A stretch of DNA of 64,000 bases from Rubrivivax gelatinosus (lineage in GTDB: Bacteria > Pseudomonadota > Gammaproteobacteria > Burkholderiales > Burkholderiaceae_C). Below the pieces are notes generated by a model that did no database searches, was not told the origin of the DNA, and was given only the letters and a program-made list of their open reading frames with translations. The stretch covers positions 1-64,000 of the forward strand of contig NZ_SLXD01000012.1 in NCBI RefSeq assembly GCF_004340905.1, written 5' to 3'. Positions 52,002 to 61,307 of this stretch are shown piece after piece (position 1 is the first letter of the stretch; each line of letters starts with the position of its first letter). The position numbers were made by a program, and so were the translations under genes.

Positions 52002-53723
52002 ATGGCCGCCGACACCACCGTCGAGACGCAGCAGACCGCACTGTCCGGCGTCGCCCGCGTCCTGGTGCATGCCGGCAAGCTCAACGCCCGCACCGCCGAG
52101 GACCTGGCGCGCAGCGCGCGCGAGCGCAAGACGAGCTTCGTCTCGGCCGTCGTCGCCGCCGGCGCGCTCAAGCCCGACGAGCTCGCGCATGCGCTGTCGG
52201 GCGCGCTGGCCCTGCCGCTGCTGGACCTCAACGCGGTCGACCTGCAGAAGCTGCCGCGCAACCTGCTCGACGCCCGGACCGCAGCCCAGTACCAGGTCAT
52301 CGTGCTGGGCAAACGCGGCAACCGGCTGTTCATCGGCGCCGCCGACCCGACCGACCAGGAAGCGGTCGAACGCATCAAGTTCGCGACCCAGCTGACGCCG
52401 GAATGGGTCATCGTCGAGTACGACAAGCTGATGCGCCAGCTCGACGCCCAGGGCCAGAGCGCCAACGAGGTGCTCGAGTCGCTGGCCGGCGAGGACTTCG
52501 ACTTCGACGTCAGCGACGACACCACGACCACCGCCGAGGCCGAGGTCTCCACCGAGGTGGAGGACGCCCCGGTCGTGCGCTTCCTGCAGAAGATGCTGAT
52601 CGACGCGATCAACGCGCGCGCCTCCGACCTGCACTTCGAGCCCTACGAATACAACTACCGGGTGCGTTTCCGCATCGACGGCGAGCTGCGCGAGATCACC
52701 CAGCCGCCGATCGCCATCAAGGACAAGCTCGCCTCGCGCATCAAGGTCATCTCGCGCATGGACATCGCCGAGAAGCGGGTCCCGCAGGACGGCCGGATGA
52801 AGCTGAAGTTCGGCAGCAAGGCGATCGACTTCCGCGTCAGCACGCTGCCCACGCTGTTCGGCGAGAAGGTCGTGATCCGGATCCTGGACCCGTCCTCGGC
52901 CAAGCTCGGCATCGAGGCCCTGGGCTACGAGAAGGTCGAGAAGGACCGGCTGCTCGCCGCGATCCAGCGCCCCTACGGGATGATCCTGGTCACCGGGCCG
53001 ACCGGCAGCGGCAAGACGGTGTCGCTCTACACCTGCCTGAACATCCTCAACCAGCCCGGCGTGAACATCGCCACCGTCGAGGACCCGGCCGAAATCAACC
53101 TGCCGGGCATCAACCAGGTCAACGTCAACGACAAGGCGGGGCTGACCTTCGCCGCGGCGCTGAAGGCCTTCCTGCGCCAGGACCCGGACATCATCATGGT
53201 CGGCGAAATCCGCGACCTGGAAACCGCCGACATCGCGATCAAGGCGGCGCAGACCGGCCACCTGGTGATGAGCACGCTGCACACCAACGACGCGCCGACG
53301 ACGCTGACGCGGCTGCTGAACATGGGCGTGGCACCGTTCAACATCGCCGCCAGCGTGCTGCTGATCACCGCGCAGCGTCTGGCGCGCCGTTTGTGTGAAG
53401 TCTGCAAGAAACCGGCCGAGTATCCGCGCGAGGCGCTGCTCAAGGCGGGGTATACCGACGCCGATCTGGACGGAAGCTGGAAGCCGTATCGTGCGGTCGG
53501 CTGCTCCGCCTGCAACAACGGCTACAAGGGCCGCGTCGGCATCTATCAGGTGATGCCGATCACCGAGTCCATCCAGCGCGTCATCCTCTCCGAGGGCACC
53601 GCGCTGGACATCGCCGAGCAGGCCAAGCGCGAAGGCGTGCGCGACCTGCGCCAGTCCGGTCTCGTGAAGGTGCGCCAGGGCGTCACCTCGCTCGAGGAAG
53701 TCATCACCGTCACCAACGAATAA
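52002..53723 (+). CDS. pilB: Type IV pilus assembly ATPase PilB
   Basis: PilB powers pilus extension at the inner membrane. The 573-aa protein has an N-terminal regulatory (GspE N) domain, ATPase motifs VTGPTGSGKTVSLYT (Walker A), RQDPDIIMVGEIRDLETADIAIKAAQTGHLV (Walker B and His box), and the four-Cys zinc site (CEVCKKP at about 465 and CSACNNGYKGRVG). The order pilB-pilC-pilD-coaE-zapD-yacG is standard in betaproteobacteria. Confidence 0.96.
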   Translation: MAADTTVETQQTALSGVARVLVHAGKLNARTAEDLARSARERKTSFVSAVVAAGALKPDELAHALSGALALPLLDLNAVDLQKLPRNLLDARTAAQYQVIVLGKRGNRLFIGAADPTDQEAVERIKFATQLTPEWVIVEYDKLMRQLDAQGQSANEVLESLAGEDFDFDVSDDTTTTAEAEVSTEVEDAPVVRFLQKMLIDAINARASDLHFEPYEYNYRVRFRIDGELREITQPPIAIKDKLASRIKVISRMDIAEKRVPQDGRMKLKFGSKAIDFRVSTLPTLFGEKVVIRILDPSSAKLGIEALGYEKVEKDRLLAAIQRPYGMILVTGPTGSGKTVSLYTCLNILNQPGVNIATVEDPAEINLPGINQVNVNDKAGLTFAAALKAFLRQDPDIIMVGEIRDLETADIAIKAAQTGHLVMSTLHTNDAPTTLTRLLNMGVAPFNIAASVLLITAQRLARRLCEVCKKPAEYPREALLKAGYTDADLDGSWKPYRAVGCSACNNGYKGRVGIYQVMPITESIQRVILSEGTALDIAEQAKREGVRDLRQSGLVKVRQGVTSLEEVITVTNE

Positions 53724-53746
53724 CCAACCGCCTCCCGACACGATCC

Positions 53747-54979
53747 ATGGTCACAGCAGCATCCGCAGCGCGCGCCAAGAGCGCCGCCAAGGAACAGATC
53801 TTCGAGTGGGAGGGCAAGGACAAGAACGGCAAGCTCGTGCGCGGCGAGATCCGCGCCGGGGGCGAGGCCGTCGTCAACGCCAGCCTGCGCCGCCAGGGCA
53901 TCCTGGTCACCAAGGTCAAGAAGCGCCGCACCTCGGGCGGCCGTTCGATCAAGCAGAAGGACATCGCGATCTTCACGCGCCAGCTGGCGACGATGATGAA
54001 GGCCGGCGTGCCGCTCTTGCAGGCCTTCGACATCGTCGCGCGCGGGGCGGCCAACCCGCGCATGACCAAGCTGCTGACGGACATCCGCCCGGACGTCGAG
54101 ACCGGCACCAGCCTGTCGGCCGCGTTCCGCAAGCAGCCGCAGTACTTCGACTCGCTGTACTGCAACCTGATCGAGGCCGGCGAGGCCGGCGGCATCCTGG
54201 AGGCGCTGCTCGAGCGCCTGGCGATCTACCAGGAGAAGACGATGGCGCTGAAGCAGAAGATCAAGTCGGCGCTGATGTACCCGATCGCCGTGATGGTCGT
54301 CGCCTTCGTCGTGCTGACGGTCATCATGATCTGGGTGATCCCGGCGTTCAAGGAGGTCTTCCGCTCCTTCGGCGCCGACCTGCCGGCACCGACGCTGTTC
54401 GTCATCGCGATGTCCGAGTTCTTCGTCGCGTGGTGGTGGGCGATCTTCGGCCTGATCTTCGGCGGCACCTACTTCTTCTTCCAGTCCTGGAAACGCTCCG
54501 AGAAGATGCAGATGGTCATGGACCGGCTGCTGCTGCGCCTGCCGGTGTTCGGCGCGCTGATCGAGAAGTCGGTCATCGCACGCTGGACACGCACGCTGGC
54601 GACGATGTTCGCCGCCGGCGTGCCGCTGGTCGAGGCACTCGACTCCGTCGGCGGCGCCTCGGGCAACGCGGTCTACGCCCGGGCCACCGAGCAGATCCAG
54701 AAGGACGTCTCCACCGGCTCGGCGCTGACCACCTCGATGACCGCGACCTCGGTATTCCCGACGATGGTGCTGCAGATGTCGGCCATCGGCGAGGAGTCCG
54801 GCTCGCTGGACCACATGCTGGGCAAGGCGGCCGAGTTCTACGAGGAAGAGGTCGACGACATGGTCAAGGGCCTGTCCAGCCTGATGGAGCCCTTCATCAT
54901 CGTCATCCTGGGCGTGCTGATCGGTGGCATTGTGGTCTCGATGTACCTGCCGATCTTCAAGCTGGGCGCCGTCGTTTGA
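53747..54979 (+). CDS. pilC: Type IV pilus inner-membrane platform protein PilC
   Basis: PilC links the pilus ATPases to the growing fibre. The 410-aa protein contains two GspF domains, each with KSALMYPIAVMVVA-type and MLGKAAEFYEEEVDDMVKGLSSLMEP motifs and three membrane segments in total (VVAFVVLTVIMIWVIPAF, WWAIFGLIFGGTYFFF, IIVILGVLIGGIVVSMYLPIF). It runs 23 bp after pilB and its stop overlaps the TTG start of pilD. Confidence 0.96.
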   Translation: MVTAASAARAKSAAKEQIFEWEGKDKNGKLVRGEIRAGGEAVVNASLRRQGILVTKVKKRRTSGGRSIKQKDIAIFTRQLATMMKAGVPLLQAFDIVARGAANPRMTKLLTDIRPDVETGTSLSAAFRKQPQYFDSLYCNLIEAGEAGGILEALLERLAIYQEKTMALKQKIKSALMYPIAVMVVAFVVLTVIMIWVIPAFKEVFRSFGADLPAPTLFVIAMSEFFVAWWWAIFGLIFGGTYFFFQSWKRSEKMQMVMDRLLLRLPVFGALIEKSVIARWTRTLATMFAAGVPLVEALDSVGGASGNAVYARATEQIQKDVSTGSALTTSMTATSVFPTMVLQMSAIGEESGSLDHMLGKAAEFYEEEVDDMVKGLSSLMEPFIIVILGVLIGGIVVSMYLPIFKLGAVV

Positions 54980-55926
54980 TCCCCGCCGACTGGAGCGCGG
55001 CGCTGCCGCTGGAGCTGCTGCTGAGCCCCTGGCTGCTGGCCCTGTTCGGGCTGGCGGTGGGCAGCTTCCTGAACGTCGTCATCCACCGCGTGCCGCTGAT
55101 GCTGGAACGCCAGTGGTGGGCCGACGTCGCCGGCCAGCTGACCGACCGCGACTCGTTCCGCCGCGTCTTCGGCGCCGACGCACCGGCCGGGCTGGCGCAG
55201 GCCGGGCTGGGGCTGGAGAAGAAGCTCGAAGGCCTGGCGCCGCTGACGATCTCGCGACCGCGTTCACGCTGCCCGTCCTGCGCGCATCAGATCCGCTGGT
55301 ACGAGAACGTGCCGCTGGTCAGCTGGCTGGCGCTGCGCGGCCGCTGCTCGGCCTGCAAGGCGCGCATCCCGGTGCGTTACCCGCTGGTCGAGCTGGCGAC
55401 CGCGGCGCTGTTCGGCCTCGTCGCCTGGCGCCTGGGCGCGCAGCCGGCGGTGCTGCTGTGGTGCGGCGCCGTCGCCGTGCTGCTGGCGCTGGCGCTGATC
55501 GACTGGGACACGACGGTGCTGCCCGACGGCCTGACGCTGCCACTGCTGTGGGCCGGGCTGGCCACCACCGCGCTCGGCTGGCTGCCGGGGCAGACGCTCG
55601 CCGAGGCGATCGCCGGCGCGGCGGTCGGCTACCTTTCGCTGTGGTCGGTCTACTGGCTGTTCAAGCTCGCCACCGGCAAGGAAGGCATGGGCTACGGCGA
55701 CTTCAAGCTGCTGGCCGCGCTCGGCGCCTGGCTGGGCTGGCAGGCCATCGTGCCGATCGTGCTGATGGCCTCGGTCATCGGCGCCGTCGTCGGCCTGGGC
55801 ATGAAGGCCACCGGCTCGCTGCGCGAAGGCCGTTTCGTGCCCTTCGGGCCCTTCCTGGCCGGCGGCGGCCTCGTCGTGCTGCTGGCCGGCCGCGAGACCG
55901 TGCTCTCGTGGATCGGCTGGGCCTGA
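54976..55926 (+). CDS. pilD: Prepilin peptidase / N-methyltransferase PilD
   Basis: PilD cleaves and methylates prepilins. The 316-aa polytopic protein has the methylase-associated zinc motif CPSC...CSAC (about residues 95-130) and the two aspartates of the peptidase in ALIDWDTTVLPD and GMGYGDFKLLAALGAWLG. I place the start at TTG 54976, in a four-base overlap with the pilC stop; no ATG is suitable. Confidence 0.94.
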   Translation: MIPADWSAALPLELLLSPWLLALFGLAVGSFLNVVIHRVPLMLERQWWADVAGQLTDRDSFRRVFGADAPAGLAQAGLGLEKKLEGLAPLTISRPRSRCPSCAHQIRWYENVPLVSWLALRGRCSACKARIPVRYPLVELATAALFGLVAWRLGAQPAVLLWCGAVAVLLALALIDWDTTVLPDGLTLPLLWAGLATTALGWLPGQTLAEAIAGAAVGYLSLWSVYWLFKLATGKEGMGYGDFKLLAALGAWLGWQAIVPIVLMASVIGAVVGLGMKATGSLREGRFVPFGPFLAGGGLVVLLAGRETVLSWIGWA

Positions 55927-56534
55927 CGCCCGGGCCACGCCGCTTCGGCCTGACCGGCGGCATCGGCAGCGGCAAGAGCACCGTCGCGACGCTGCTGGCC
56001 GGGCTCGGCGCCGTCATCGTCGACACCGACGCGATCGCGCGTGAACTCACGGCACCCGGCGGCGCCGCGCTGCCGGCGCTGGCCGCGGCCTTCGGGCCGG
56101 AGATCGTCGGCGCCGACGGCGCGATGGACCGCGAGCGCATGCGCGCCATCGCTTTCGCCGATCCCGGCGCCAAGCGCCGGCTCGAAGCCGTGCTGCACCC
56201 GATGATCGGCGCCGAGGCGCTGGCGCGAGCCGCCGCGGCCGGCGCCGCGCCGGTCGTCTTCGACGTGCCGCTGCTCGCCGAATCGGCGCACTGGCGCGCA
56301 CGCTGCGACCGCATCCTCGTCGTCGACTGCCACGAGGACACCCAGGTGGAGCGCGTGAAACGCCGTTCGGGCTGGAGCGAAGACGCCGTGCGCCGCGTCA
56401 TCGCCCAGCAGGCGAGCCGCGCCGCGCGCCGGCGCATCGCCGACGCGGTCATCTTCAATGACGGGATGGCGCTCGGGGAACTGGCGGCCGAAGTCCGGGC
56501 GCTTTGGGCGCTGTGGAACAATGGCCCGCACTGA
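55908..56534 (+). CDS. coaE: Dephospho-CoA kinase
   Basis: CoaE phosphorylates dephospho-CoA, the last step of coenzyme A synthesis. The 208-aa P-loop kinase has FGLTGGIGSGKSTVATLLAGLG and DTDAIARELTAPGG, VVFDVPLLAES and VERVKRRSGWSEDAVRRVIAQQ. GTG 55908 lies inside the pilD end (19-bp overlap); the P-loop begins 14 residues later. Confidence 0.94.
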   Translation: MDRLGLTPGPRRFGLTGGIGSGKSTVATLLAGLGAVIVDTDAIARELTAPGGAALPALAAAFGPEIVGADGAMDRERMRAIAFADPGAKRRLEAVLHPMIGAEALARAAAAGAAPVVFDVPLLAESAHWRARCDRILVVDCHEDTQVERVKRRSGWSEDAVRRVIAQQASRAARRRIADAVIFNDGMALGELAAEVRALWALWNNGPH

Positions 56535-56561
56535 GCATTCCCTCCACGAAGAGCGCCGCCT

Positions 56562-57317
56562 TTGGTCCTGTACGAGTACCCGTTCAACGAGGGCATCCGC
56601 ACGATGCTGCGGCTCGAACACCTGTTCGACCGGCTCGGGCAGCTCGTCGCGCGCGACGCGCCGGTGGACCACCACTTCGCGCTGGCGACGATCTTCGAGA
56701 TCATGGACGTCGCTTCGCGCGCCGATCTCAAGAGCGACCTGCTGAAGGAGCTCGAGCGCCACCGCAGCCAGCTGCAGTCCTACCGCGGCAACCCGTACAT
56801 CTCCGAGGCCGCGCTCGACCAGATCGTCGGCCGCATCGACACCGCCTTCAGCGGCCTCAACCAGCTCCAGGGCAAGGCCGGCCAGGCGCTGCAGGGCAAC
56901 GACTGGCTGATGGGCATCCGCAGCCGCATCGGCATCCCCGGCGGCACCTGCGAGTTCGACCTGCCCTCGTACTACGCCTGGCAGCAGCTCGACCCGGCCA
57001 AGCGCCGCGCCGACCTGATGGGCTGGATCGCGACGCTGTCGCCGCTGGCCGAGGCGCTGCAGGTGCTGCTGGGGCTGCTGCGCGACAGCGGCGTGGCCCA
57101 GCGTGTCGTCGCCGCCAGCGGCCAGTACCAGCAGAGCCTGCCGGCCGGCCGCACCTACCAGCTGATGCGCGTGCGCCTGGACGCCGCCGACGGCCTGGTG
57201 CCCGAGATGACCGGCCACCGGCTGATGGTCGGCGTGCGCCTGATGCGTCCCGACGCCGACGGCCGGCTGCGCCTGGCCGCCGAGGACCGCGACTTCGAAC
57301 TCACCCTCTGCGCCTGA
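56562..57317 (+). CDS. zapD: Cell division protein ZapD
   Basis: ZapD binds and bundles FtsZ at the division ring. The 251-aa protein begins [24 protein letters not shown], continues with [17 protein letters not shown] and [25 protein letters not shown], all family signatures. It uses a TTG start at 56562; the conserved LYEYPFNE follows directly, leaving no room for another start. Confidence 0.95.
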   Translation: MVLYEYPFNEGIRTMLRLEHLFDRLGQLVARDAPVDHHFALATIFEIMDVASRADLKSDLLKELERHRSQLQSYRGNPYISEAALDQIVGRIDTAFSGLNQLQGKAGQALQGNDWLMGIRSRIGIPGGTCEFDLPSYYAWQQLDPAKRRADLMGWIATLSPLAEALQVLLGLLRDSGVAQRVVAASGQYQQSLPAGRTYQLMRVRLDAADGLVPEMTGHRLMVGVRLMRPDADGRLRLAAEDRDFELTLCA

Positions 57318-57339
57318 CCCGTTTTCCTGCCCTTCTCCC

Positions 57340-57540
57340 GTGACCGCTGCCCGCCTCGTCCCCTGCCCTGCCTGCAAACAACCGGCGCCGTACGCGCCGG
57401 AGAACCGCTGGCGCCCGTTCTGCAGCGAACGCTGCCGCAGCCTGGACCTGGGCGCCTGGGCCAGCGAGAGCTACCGCGTCGCCGCCGCGGCGCCGCCCGA
57501 CGCCGGCGACGACACGCCGAACCCGCCGACAAGCCACTGA
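57340..57540 (+). CDS. yacG: DNA gyrase inhibitor YacG (zinc-binding)
   Basis: A 66-aa protein with the YacG zinc site CPACKQP and [20 protein letters not shown], known to bind GyrB in E. coli. It starts at GTG 57340, 22 bp after zapD. It marks the end of the conserved pil-coaE block; the nif cluster begins 211 bp later. Confidence 0.93.
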   Translation: MTAARLVPCPACKQPAPYAPENRWRPFCSERCRSLDLGAWASESYRVAAAAPPDAGDDTPNPPTSH

Positions 57541-57632
57541 GACGGGACGTGCAAGGCCGGAAGGCCTCGCACGCCAGACTCAGGCTCGAGCGCGATTTCA
57601 CGCGCGAGGGCTAAGGCCCCCGCTGTCGGTTT

Positions 57633-57648
57633 TGTCGCGAAGAGCACA
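57633..57648. promoter_or_regulatory. NifA upstream activator sequence
   Basis: TGT-N10-ACA (TGTCGCGAAGAGCACA) fits the NifA UAS consensus exactly. It lies about 70 bp upstream of the sigma-54 -12 element, the normal distance for NifA enhancers. nifA is outside the window. Confidence 0.8.
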
Positions 57649-57673
57649 GCCGACCGACGCCCCACACCTGCCG

Positions 57674-57686
57674 CAAGTCCTTGATC
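57674..57686 (-). promoter_or_regulatory. IHF site between UAS and nifB promoter
   Basis: On the minus strand GATCAAGGACTTG matches the IHF consensus WATCAANNNNTTR at every informative base except the first. It lies midway between the NifA site and the sigma-54 promoter, where IHF bends DNA to bring NifA to the polymerase. Confidence 0.6.
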
Positions 57687-57703
57687 CATAAGGGATCGAG
57701 GCA

Positions 57704-57719
57704 TGGCACGGCTCTCGCA
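57704..57719 (+). promoter_or_regulatory. Sigma-54 promoter of nifB
   Basis: TGGCACG (57704-57710), four bases, then TCGCA (57715-57719) has the invariant GG and GC exactly 10 bp apart. The -12 has C for the second T of TTGC. The nifB ATG is 33 bp downstream of the -12. Confidence 0.8.
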
Positions 57720-57751
57720 GTGCAGGCTCGTCCTCAACCGACGGGCCCGCC

Positions 57752-59332
57752 ATGAGCCACACAGCCTTCATCTCGATCGGTGACCTGCGCCGCGGTCGGC
57801 CCGCCCTCGGCGACGCCGTGCCCGCCAGCGCTGGCGGCTGCAGCAGCAGCGGCGGTGCCGGCAAGTCCGGCTGCGGCTCCTCGGCCGGCCCCGAGGACAT
57901 GCCGGCGGCCGTCTGGGAGAAGGTCAAGAACCATCCCTGCTACTCCGAGGAAGCGCACCACCACTTCGCGCGCATGCACGTCGCGGTCGCCCCGGCCTGC
58001 AACATCCAGTGCCATTACTGCAACCGCAAGTACGACTGCAGCAACGAGAGCCGCCCGGGTGTCGTCAGCCAGAAGCTGACGCCCGAGCAGGCGGTGAAGA
58101 AGGTGCTGGCGGTGGCCAGCGCGATCCCGCAGATGACGGTGCTGGGCATCGCCGGCCCGGGCGACTCGCTGGCCAACCCGAAGAAGACCTTCGAGACCAT
58201 GCGCCTGCTGCAGCAGCACGCGCCGGACATCAAGCTCTGCCTGTCGACCAACGGCCTGGCGCTGCCCGACTGGGTCGACGAGATCGTCCAGTACAACGTC
58301 GACCACGTCACGATCACGATCAACATGGTCGACCCGGCGGTGGGCGAGCAGATCTACCCCTGGATCTTCCACGACCACCGCCGCATCACCGGCCGCGAGG
58401 CGGCGCGCATCCTGCACGAGCGCCAGATGCTCGGCCTGGAGATGCTCAGCGCGCGCGGCGTGCTGGTGAAGGTGAACTCGGTGCTGATCCCCGGCGTCAA
58501 CGACGAGCACCTGATCGAGGTGAACCGGGCGGTCAAGGCGCGCGGCGCCTTCCTGCACAACATCATGCCGCTGATCTCGGAGGCCGAGCACGGCACCTTC
58601 TACGGCCTCACCGGCCAGCGCGGCCCGACAGCGCAGGAGCTGAAGGCGGTGCAGGACGCCTGCGCCGGCGGCGCCAACCTGATGCGCCACTGCCGCCAGT
58701 GCCGCGCCGACGCCGTCGGCATGCTCGGCGAGGACCGCAGCGACGAGTTCACGCTGGAGAAGATCGAAGACCTGGCCGTCGTCTACGACCTGGACAAGCG
58801 CCGCGCCTACCAGCAGCAGGTCGAACTGCAGCGCCAGGCCCAGCACCAGGCCAAGGTCGACGCGCTGGCCGAGGCTTTCGACGCCGGGCTGGCCGACGAC
58901 GGGCTGAAGGTGCTGGTGGCCGTCGCCAGCGAGAGCCAGGGCCGGGTCAACCAGCACTTCGGCCACGCCACCGAGTTCCAGATCTACGAGGTCGGCGCCG
59001 GTGCCGCGACTTTCGTCGGCCACCGCCGCGTCGACCTGTACTGCCAGGGCGGCTACGGCGAGGACGAACAGCTGCCGTCCATCGTCCAGGCGCTGGCCGA
59101 CTGCCACGCGGTGCTGGTCGCCAAGATCGGCGCCTGCCCGCGTGACGAGCTGAAAGCCGCCGGCATCGAGCCGGTGGACCGCTACGCCCACGAGTTCATC
59201 GAAAAGGCCGCGCTGGCCTGGTTCGCCGACTACCGCGAACGCATCGCCAGCGGCGCCGTCGTCCACCAGCCGCGCGGCGACGCGCGCATCCGCCAGGGCG
59301 CCTTCACCGGTACCGGCGCCGCCGCGGCCTGA
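57752..59332 (+). CDS. nifB: Nitrogenase cofactor biosynthesis protein NifB
   Basis: NifB fuses iron-sulfur clusters with a SAM-derived carbide to give NifB-co, the core of the nitrogenase cofactor. The 526-aa protein has an N-terminal region with extra Cys residues (C30, C41, C63), the radical-SAM motif [15 protein letters not shown] (C83, C87, C90), [17 protein letters not shown], and a C-terminal NifX-like domain from about residue 383 ([26 protein letters not shown]). This two-domain form is typical of proteobacteria. It is the first gene of the cluster. Confidence 0.98.
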   Translation: MSHTAFISIGDLRRGRPALGDAVPASAGGCSSSGGAGKSGCGSSAGPEDMPAAVWEKVKNHPCYSEEAHHHFARMHVAVAPACNIQCHYCNRKYDCSNESRPGVVSQKLTPEQAVKKVLAVASAIPQMTVLGIAGPGDSLANPKKTFETMRLLQQHAPDIKLCLSTNGLALPDWVDEIVQYNVDHVTITINMVDPAVGEQIYPWIFHDHRRITGREAARILHERQMLGLEMLSARGVLVKVNSVLIPGVNDEHLIEVNRAVKARGAFLHNIMPLISEAEHGTFYGLTGQRGPTAQELKAVQDACAGGANLMRHCRQCRADAVGMLGEDRSDEFTLEKIEDLAVVYDLDKRRAYQQQVELQRQAQHQAKVDALAEAFDAGLADDGLKVLVAVASESQGRVNQHFGHATEFQIYEVGAGAATFVGHRRVDLYCQGGYGEDEQLPSIVQALADCHAVLVAKIGACPRDELKAAGIEPVDRYAHEFIEKAALAWFADYRERIASGAVVHQPRGDARIRQGAFTGTGAAAA

Positions 59333-59356
59333 TCCCTGCCCCACGAGGAGAACCCC

Positions 59357-59551
59357 ATGGCCCTGAAGATCATCGCCTCCATGTGCTCCGGCTGCTCGGC
59401 CTGCGAAGCCGAATGCCCGAACAACGCCATCCGCGAAAAGGGTGGCACCTTCATCATCGACCCGGCCAAGTGCACCGAGTGCGAGAGCCACTTCGACGCT
59501 CCCCAGTGCATCGCGGTGTGCCCGGTGGACAACTGCATCAAGAAGGTCTGA
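59357..59551 (+). CDS. fdxN: nif-associated 2[4Fe-4S] ferredoxin
   Basis: A 64-aa ferredoxin with Cys at 10, 13, 16, 20 and 39, 42, 51, 55 plus C60, ligands for two 4Fe-4S clusters with the widened second loop ([13 protein letters not shown]) seen in FdxN-type proteins. It probably feeds electrons to NifB or nitrogenase. AGGAG precedes its ATG, 24 bp after nifB. Confidence 0.93.
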   Translation: MALKIIASMCSGCSACEAECPNNAIREKGGTFIIDPAKCTECESHFDAPQCIAVCPVDNCIKKV

Positions 59552-59553
59552 CG

Positions 59554-59940
59554 ATGGGCGCGGCGAACGTCGTCGTCACCCCGGCCGCCGAGAAGTTCAT
59601 GCGGCGGCTGCTGCGCCTGTCGGAACATCCGGCCGGCGGGTTCCGGCTGACGGTGACGCCGGGCGGCTGCTCGGGGCTGTCGAGCAGCTTCAGCCTGGAC
59701 GCCGCGCCGCAGGACGGCGACGCGGTGCTCGAGGTCAACGGCCTGCGTGTCTTCCTGCCGGCGGCCAGCGCCGCGCTGCTGGAGGGCGTGACGGTCGACT
59801 TCGCCGACACGCCGACCTCCAGCGGCCTGCGTTTCCACGACCCGAAGCAGGCCGCCTGCGGCTGCTCCAGCGCCGGCGCGGCGCCGCCGGCCCAGGCCAG
59901 CGTCTCGCTGGACTCGCTGCGCCGCATCCAGCGCGCCTAG
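59554..59940 (+). CDS. iscA: IscA/HesB-like iron-sulfur carrier (NifIscA)
   Basis: A 128-aa A-type carrier with the three conserved cysteines C39 (PGGCSGLSS), C102 and C104 (AACGCSS). In Azotobacter the nif-linked IscA carries 4Fe-4S clusters to nitrogenase maturation. Three bases after fdxN. The C-terminal tail (about 22 residues after C104) is longer than in housekeeping IscA. Confidence 0.9.
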   Translation: MGAANVVVTPAAEKFMRRLLRLSEHPAGGFRLTVTPGGCSGLSSSFSLDAAPQDGDAVLEVNGLRVFLPAASAALLEGVTVDFADTPTSSGLRFHDPKQAACGCSSAGAAPPAQASVSLDSLRRIQRA

Positions 59941-60531
59941 GTGGGCATGGCGATGACGGCCGACGGCTTCGACGACGCGGTGCTCGGCCGCGGCCTCGAC
60001 GCCGCCACCGAGGCCGCGCTGGCCGAGGCCGGCCGCCTGCGCAGCCTGGACCCGCCGGGCGCGATGGCCGCGCTGATGCGCGCCCTGACGCTGGCGCCGG
60101 GGCATCCGGCGGTGCTGATCGCCTTCTACCGCCACCACTTCTTCGGCCACCGCCCGGCCGCGGCGCGCGACGTCGCGCGCCGCGCGCTGGTCGTCGCGGC
60201 ACGTGCGCTGGGCCTGCCGCCGGTGTGGCGCGAACTGCCGCGCCGCCCGCTGCCCGGCGCCCGCGACGACGCCGGCACACGCTTCCTGCTCTTCCTGCTG
60301 AAGGCTTACGCCTACCTCAGCCTGCGCCTGGACGACCCGCTCGAAGCGCGGGACGCGCTCGCCGTGCTGCGCGCGCTGGACCCCGAGGACCACGTCGGCG
60401 GCGCCCTGCTGGAAGCCGTGCGCGTGCGTGCGCTGGTCGGAGAAGACCCCGACGCCGACGGCCTGCCGCCGGCCACGGGCGCCGCCGCCTGGGCGCGCGC
60501 CGCAGGCGAGAGCGCCGGAACCGCGCGATGA
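59941..60531 (+). CDS. TPR-like unknown protein of the nif cluster
   Basis: A 196-aa all-helical protein, GTG 59941 directly after the nifIscA stop (ATG 59947 or 59953 also possible). It shows helix pairs with the TPR-like spacing ALMRALTLAPGHPAVLIAFYRHHFF and later LEARDALAVLRALDPEDHVGGALL. It has one HH pair and no cysteine. Its stop overlaps the LRV gene start (ATGA). I do not recognise a named family; context points to nitrogenase maturation. Confidence 0.75.
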   Translation: MGMAMTADGFDDAVLGRGLDAATEAALAEAGRLRSLDPPGAMAALMRALTLAPGHPAVLIAFYRHHFFGHRPAAARDVARRALVVAARALGLPPVWRELPRRPLPGARDDAGTRFLLFLLKAYAYLSLRLDDPLEARDALAVLRALDPEDHVGGALLEAVRVRALVGEDPDADGLPPATGAAAWARAAGESAGTAR

Positions 60532-61307
60532 ACGCCGCCGAGCGCGCCGGGAGCGACATCCCCGCCCGCCGCTGGGACGGCCAGGCCATCGACTGCGCCG
60601 CCTGCCCGCACACCACGCTGCGCGCCGCGGGCGGCTGCGAGCCCGGCCACGCCTGCCTGCAGGACGCCTACGCGCGCCGCATCGACCGCTTCCTGCGCCG
60701 CCACCCCGGCCTGGCCAACGGCTCGCTGGGCCATCCGTACTTCGAGGTGCGTGCGATCGCCGCGCGCCACGCCGACGTCTTCCACCTGCCGGCGCTGATG
60801 GCCGACCCCGACGAGACGGTGCGCCTGCAGGCCGCGCTGCGCCTGCCGCAGCGCCTGCTGGGACGGCTGCGCGACGACCCGCACCGCGAGGTGCGCATCC
60901 GCGTCGCCCAGCGCCTGGCCGAAGCCGAGCTGCCGACGCTGATGCACGACCCCGACTACGAGGTCCGCGCCACCGTCGCGCGCCGCCTGCCCGAGGCCCT
61001 GCTGCCGCTGATGATGGGCGACGCCGACCTGCAGGTGCGGCGCATCGTCGCCGAACGTGTGCCCATGCCGGCGCTGTGGCGCCTGGCCGAGGACGCGGAG
61101 CCCGAGGTGCGCAGCATCGCCGCCGAGCGCCTGCCGGCCGCGCTGCTGGAGCCGCTGGCGCGCGACGAGGACTGGCTGGTGCGCCATACCGCCGCCGGCC
61201 GCGCCGTCGGCGAGGTGCTGCAGCGCCTGCTGCTCGACGCCGAGCCGCCGGTGCGCGAACGCGCCGCCGAACGCCTGCAGGAACTGGAGGGCCGCCGCCA
61301 TGGCTGA
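60528..61307 (+). CDS. LRV-repeat [4Fe-4S] protein
   Basis: A 259-aa protein resembling the Azotobacter vinelandii leucine-rich-variant protein encoded near nifB. An N-terminal cluster site has Cys23, 26, 37 and 43 (CAACPHTT...CEPGHAC). Then come about eight repeats of roughly 24 residues, such as DPDYEVRATVARRLPEALLPLMMG and DADLQVRRIVAERVPMPALWRL. The LRV fold alternates alpha and 3-10 helices. Role unknown but conserved in diazotrophs. Confidence 0.9.
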   Translation: MNAAERAGSDIPARRWDGQAIDCAACPHTTLRAAGGCEPGHACLQDAYARRIDRFLRRHPGLANGSLGHPYFEVRAIAARHADVFHLPALMADPDETVRLQAALRLPQRLLGRLRDDPHREVRIRVAQRLAEAELPTLMHDPDYEVRATVARRLPEALLPLMMGDADLQVRRIVAERVPMPALWRLAEDAEPEVRSIAAERLPAALLEPLARDEDWLVRHTAAGRAVGEVLQRLLLDAEPPVRERAAERLQELEGRRHG

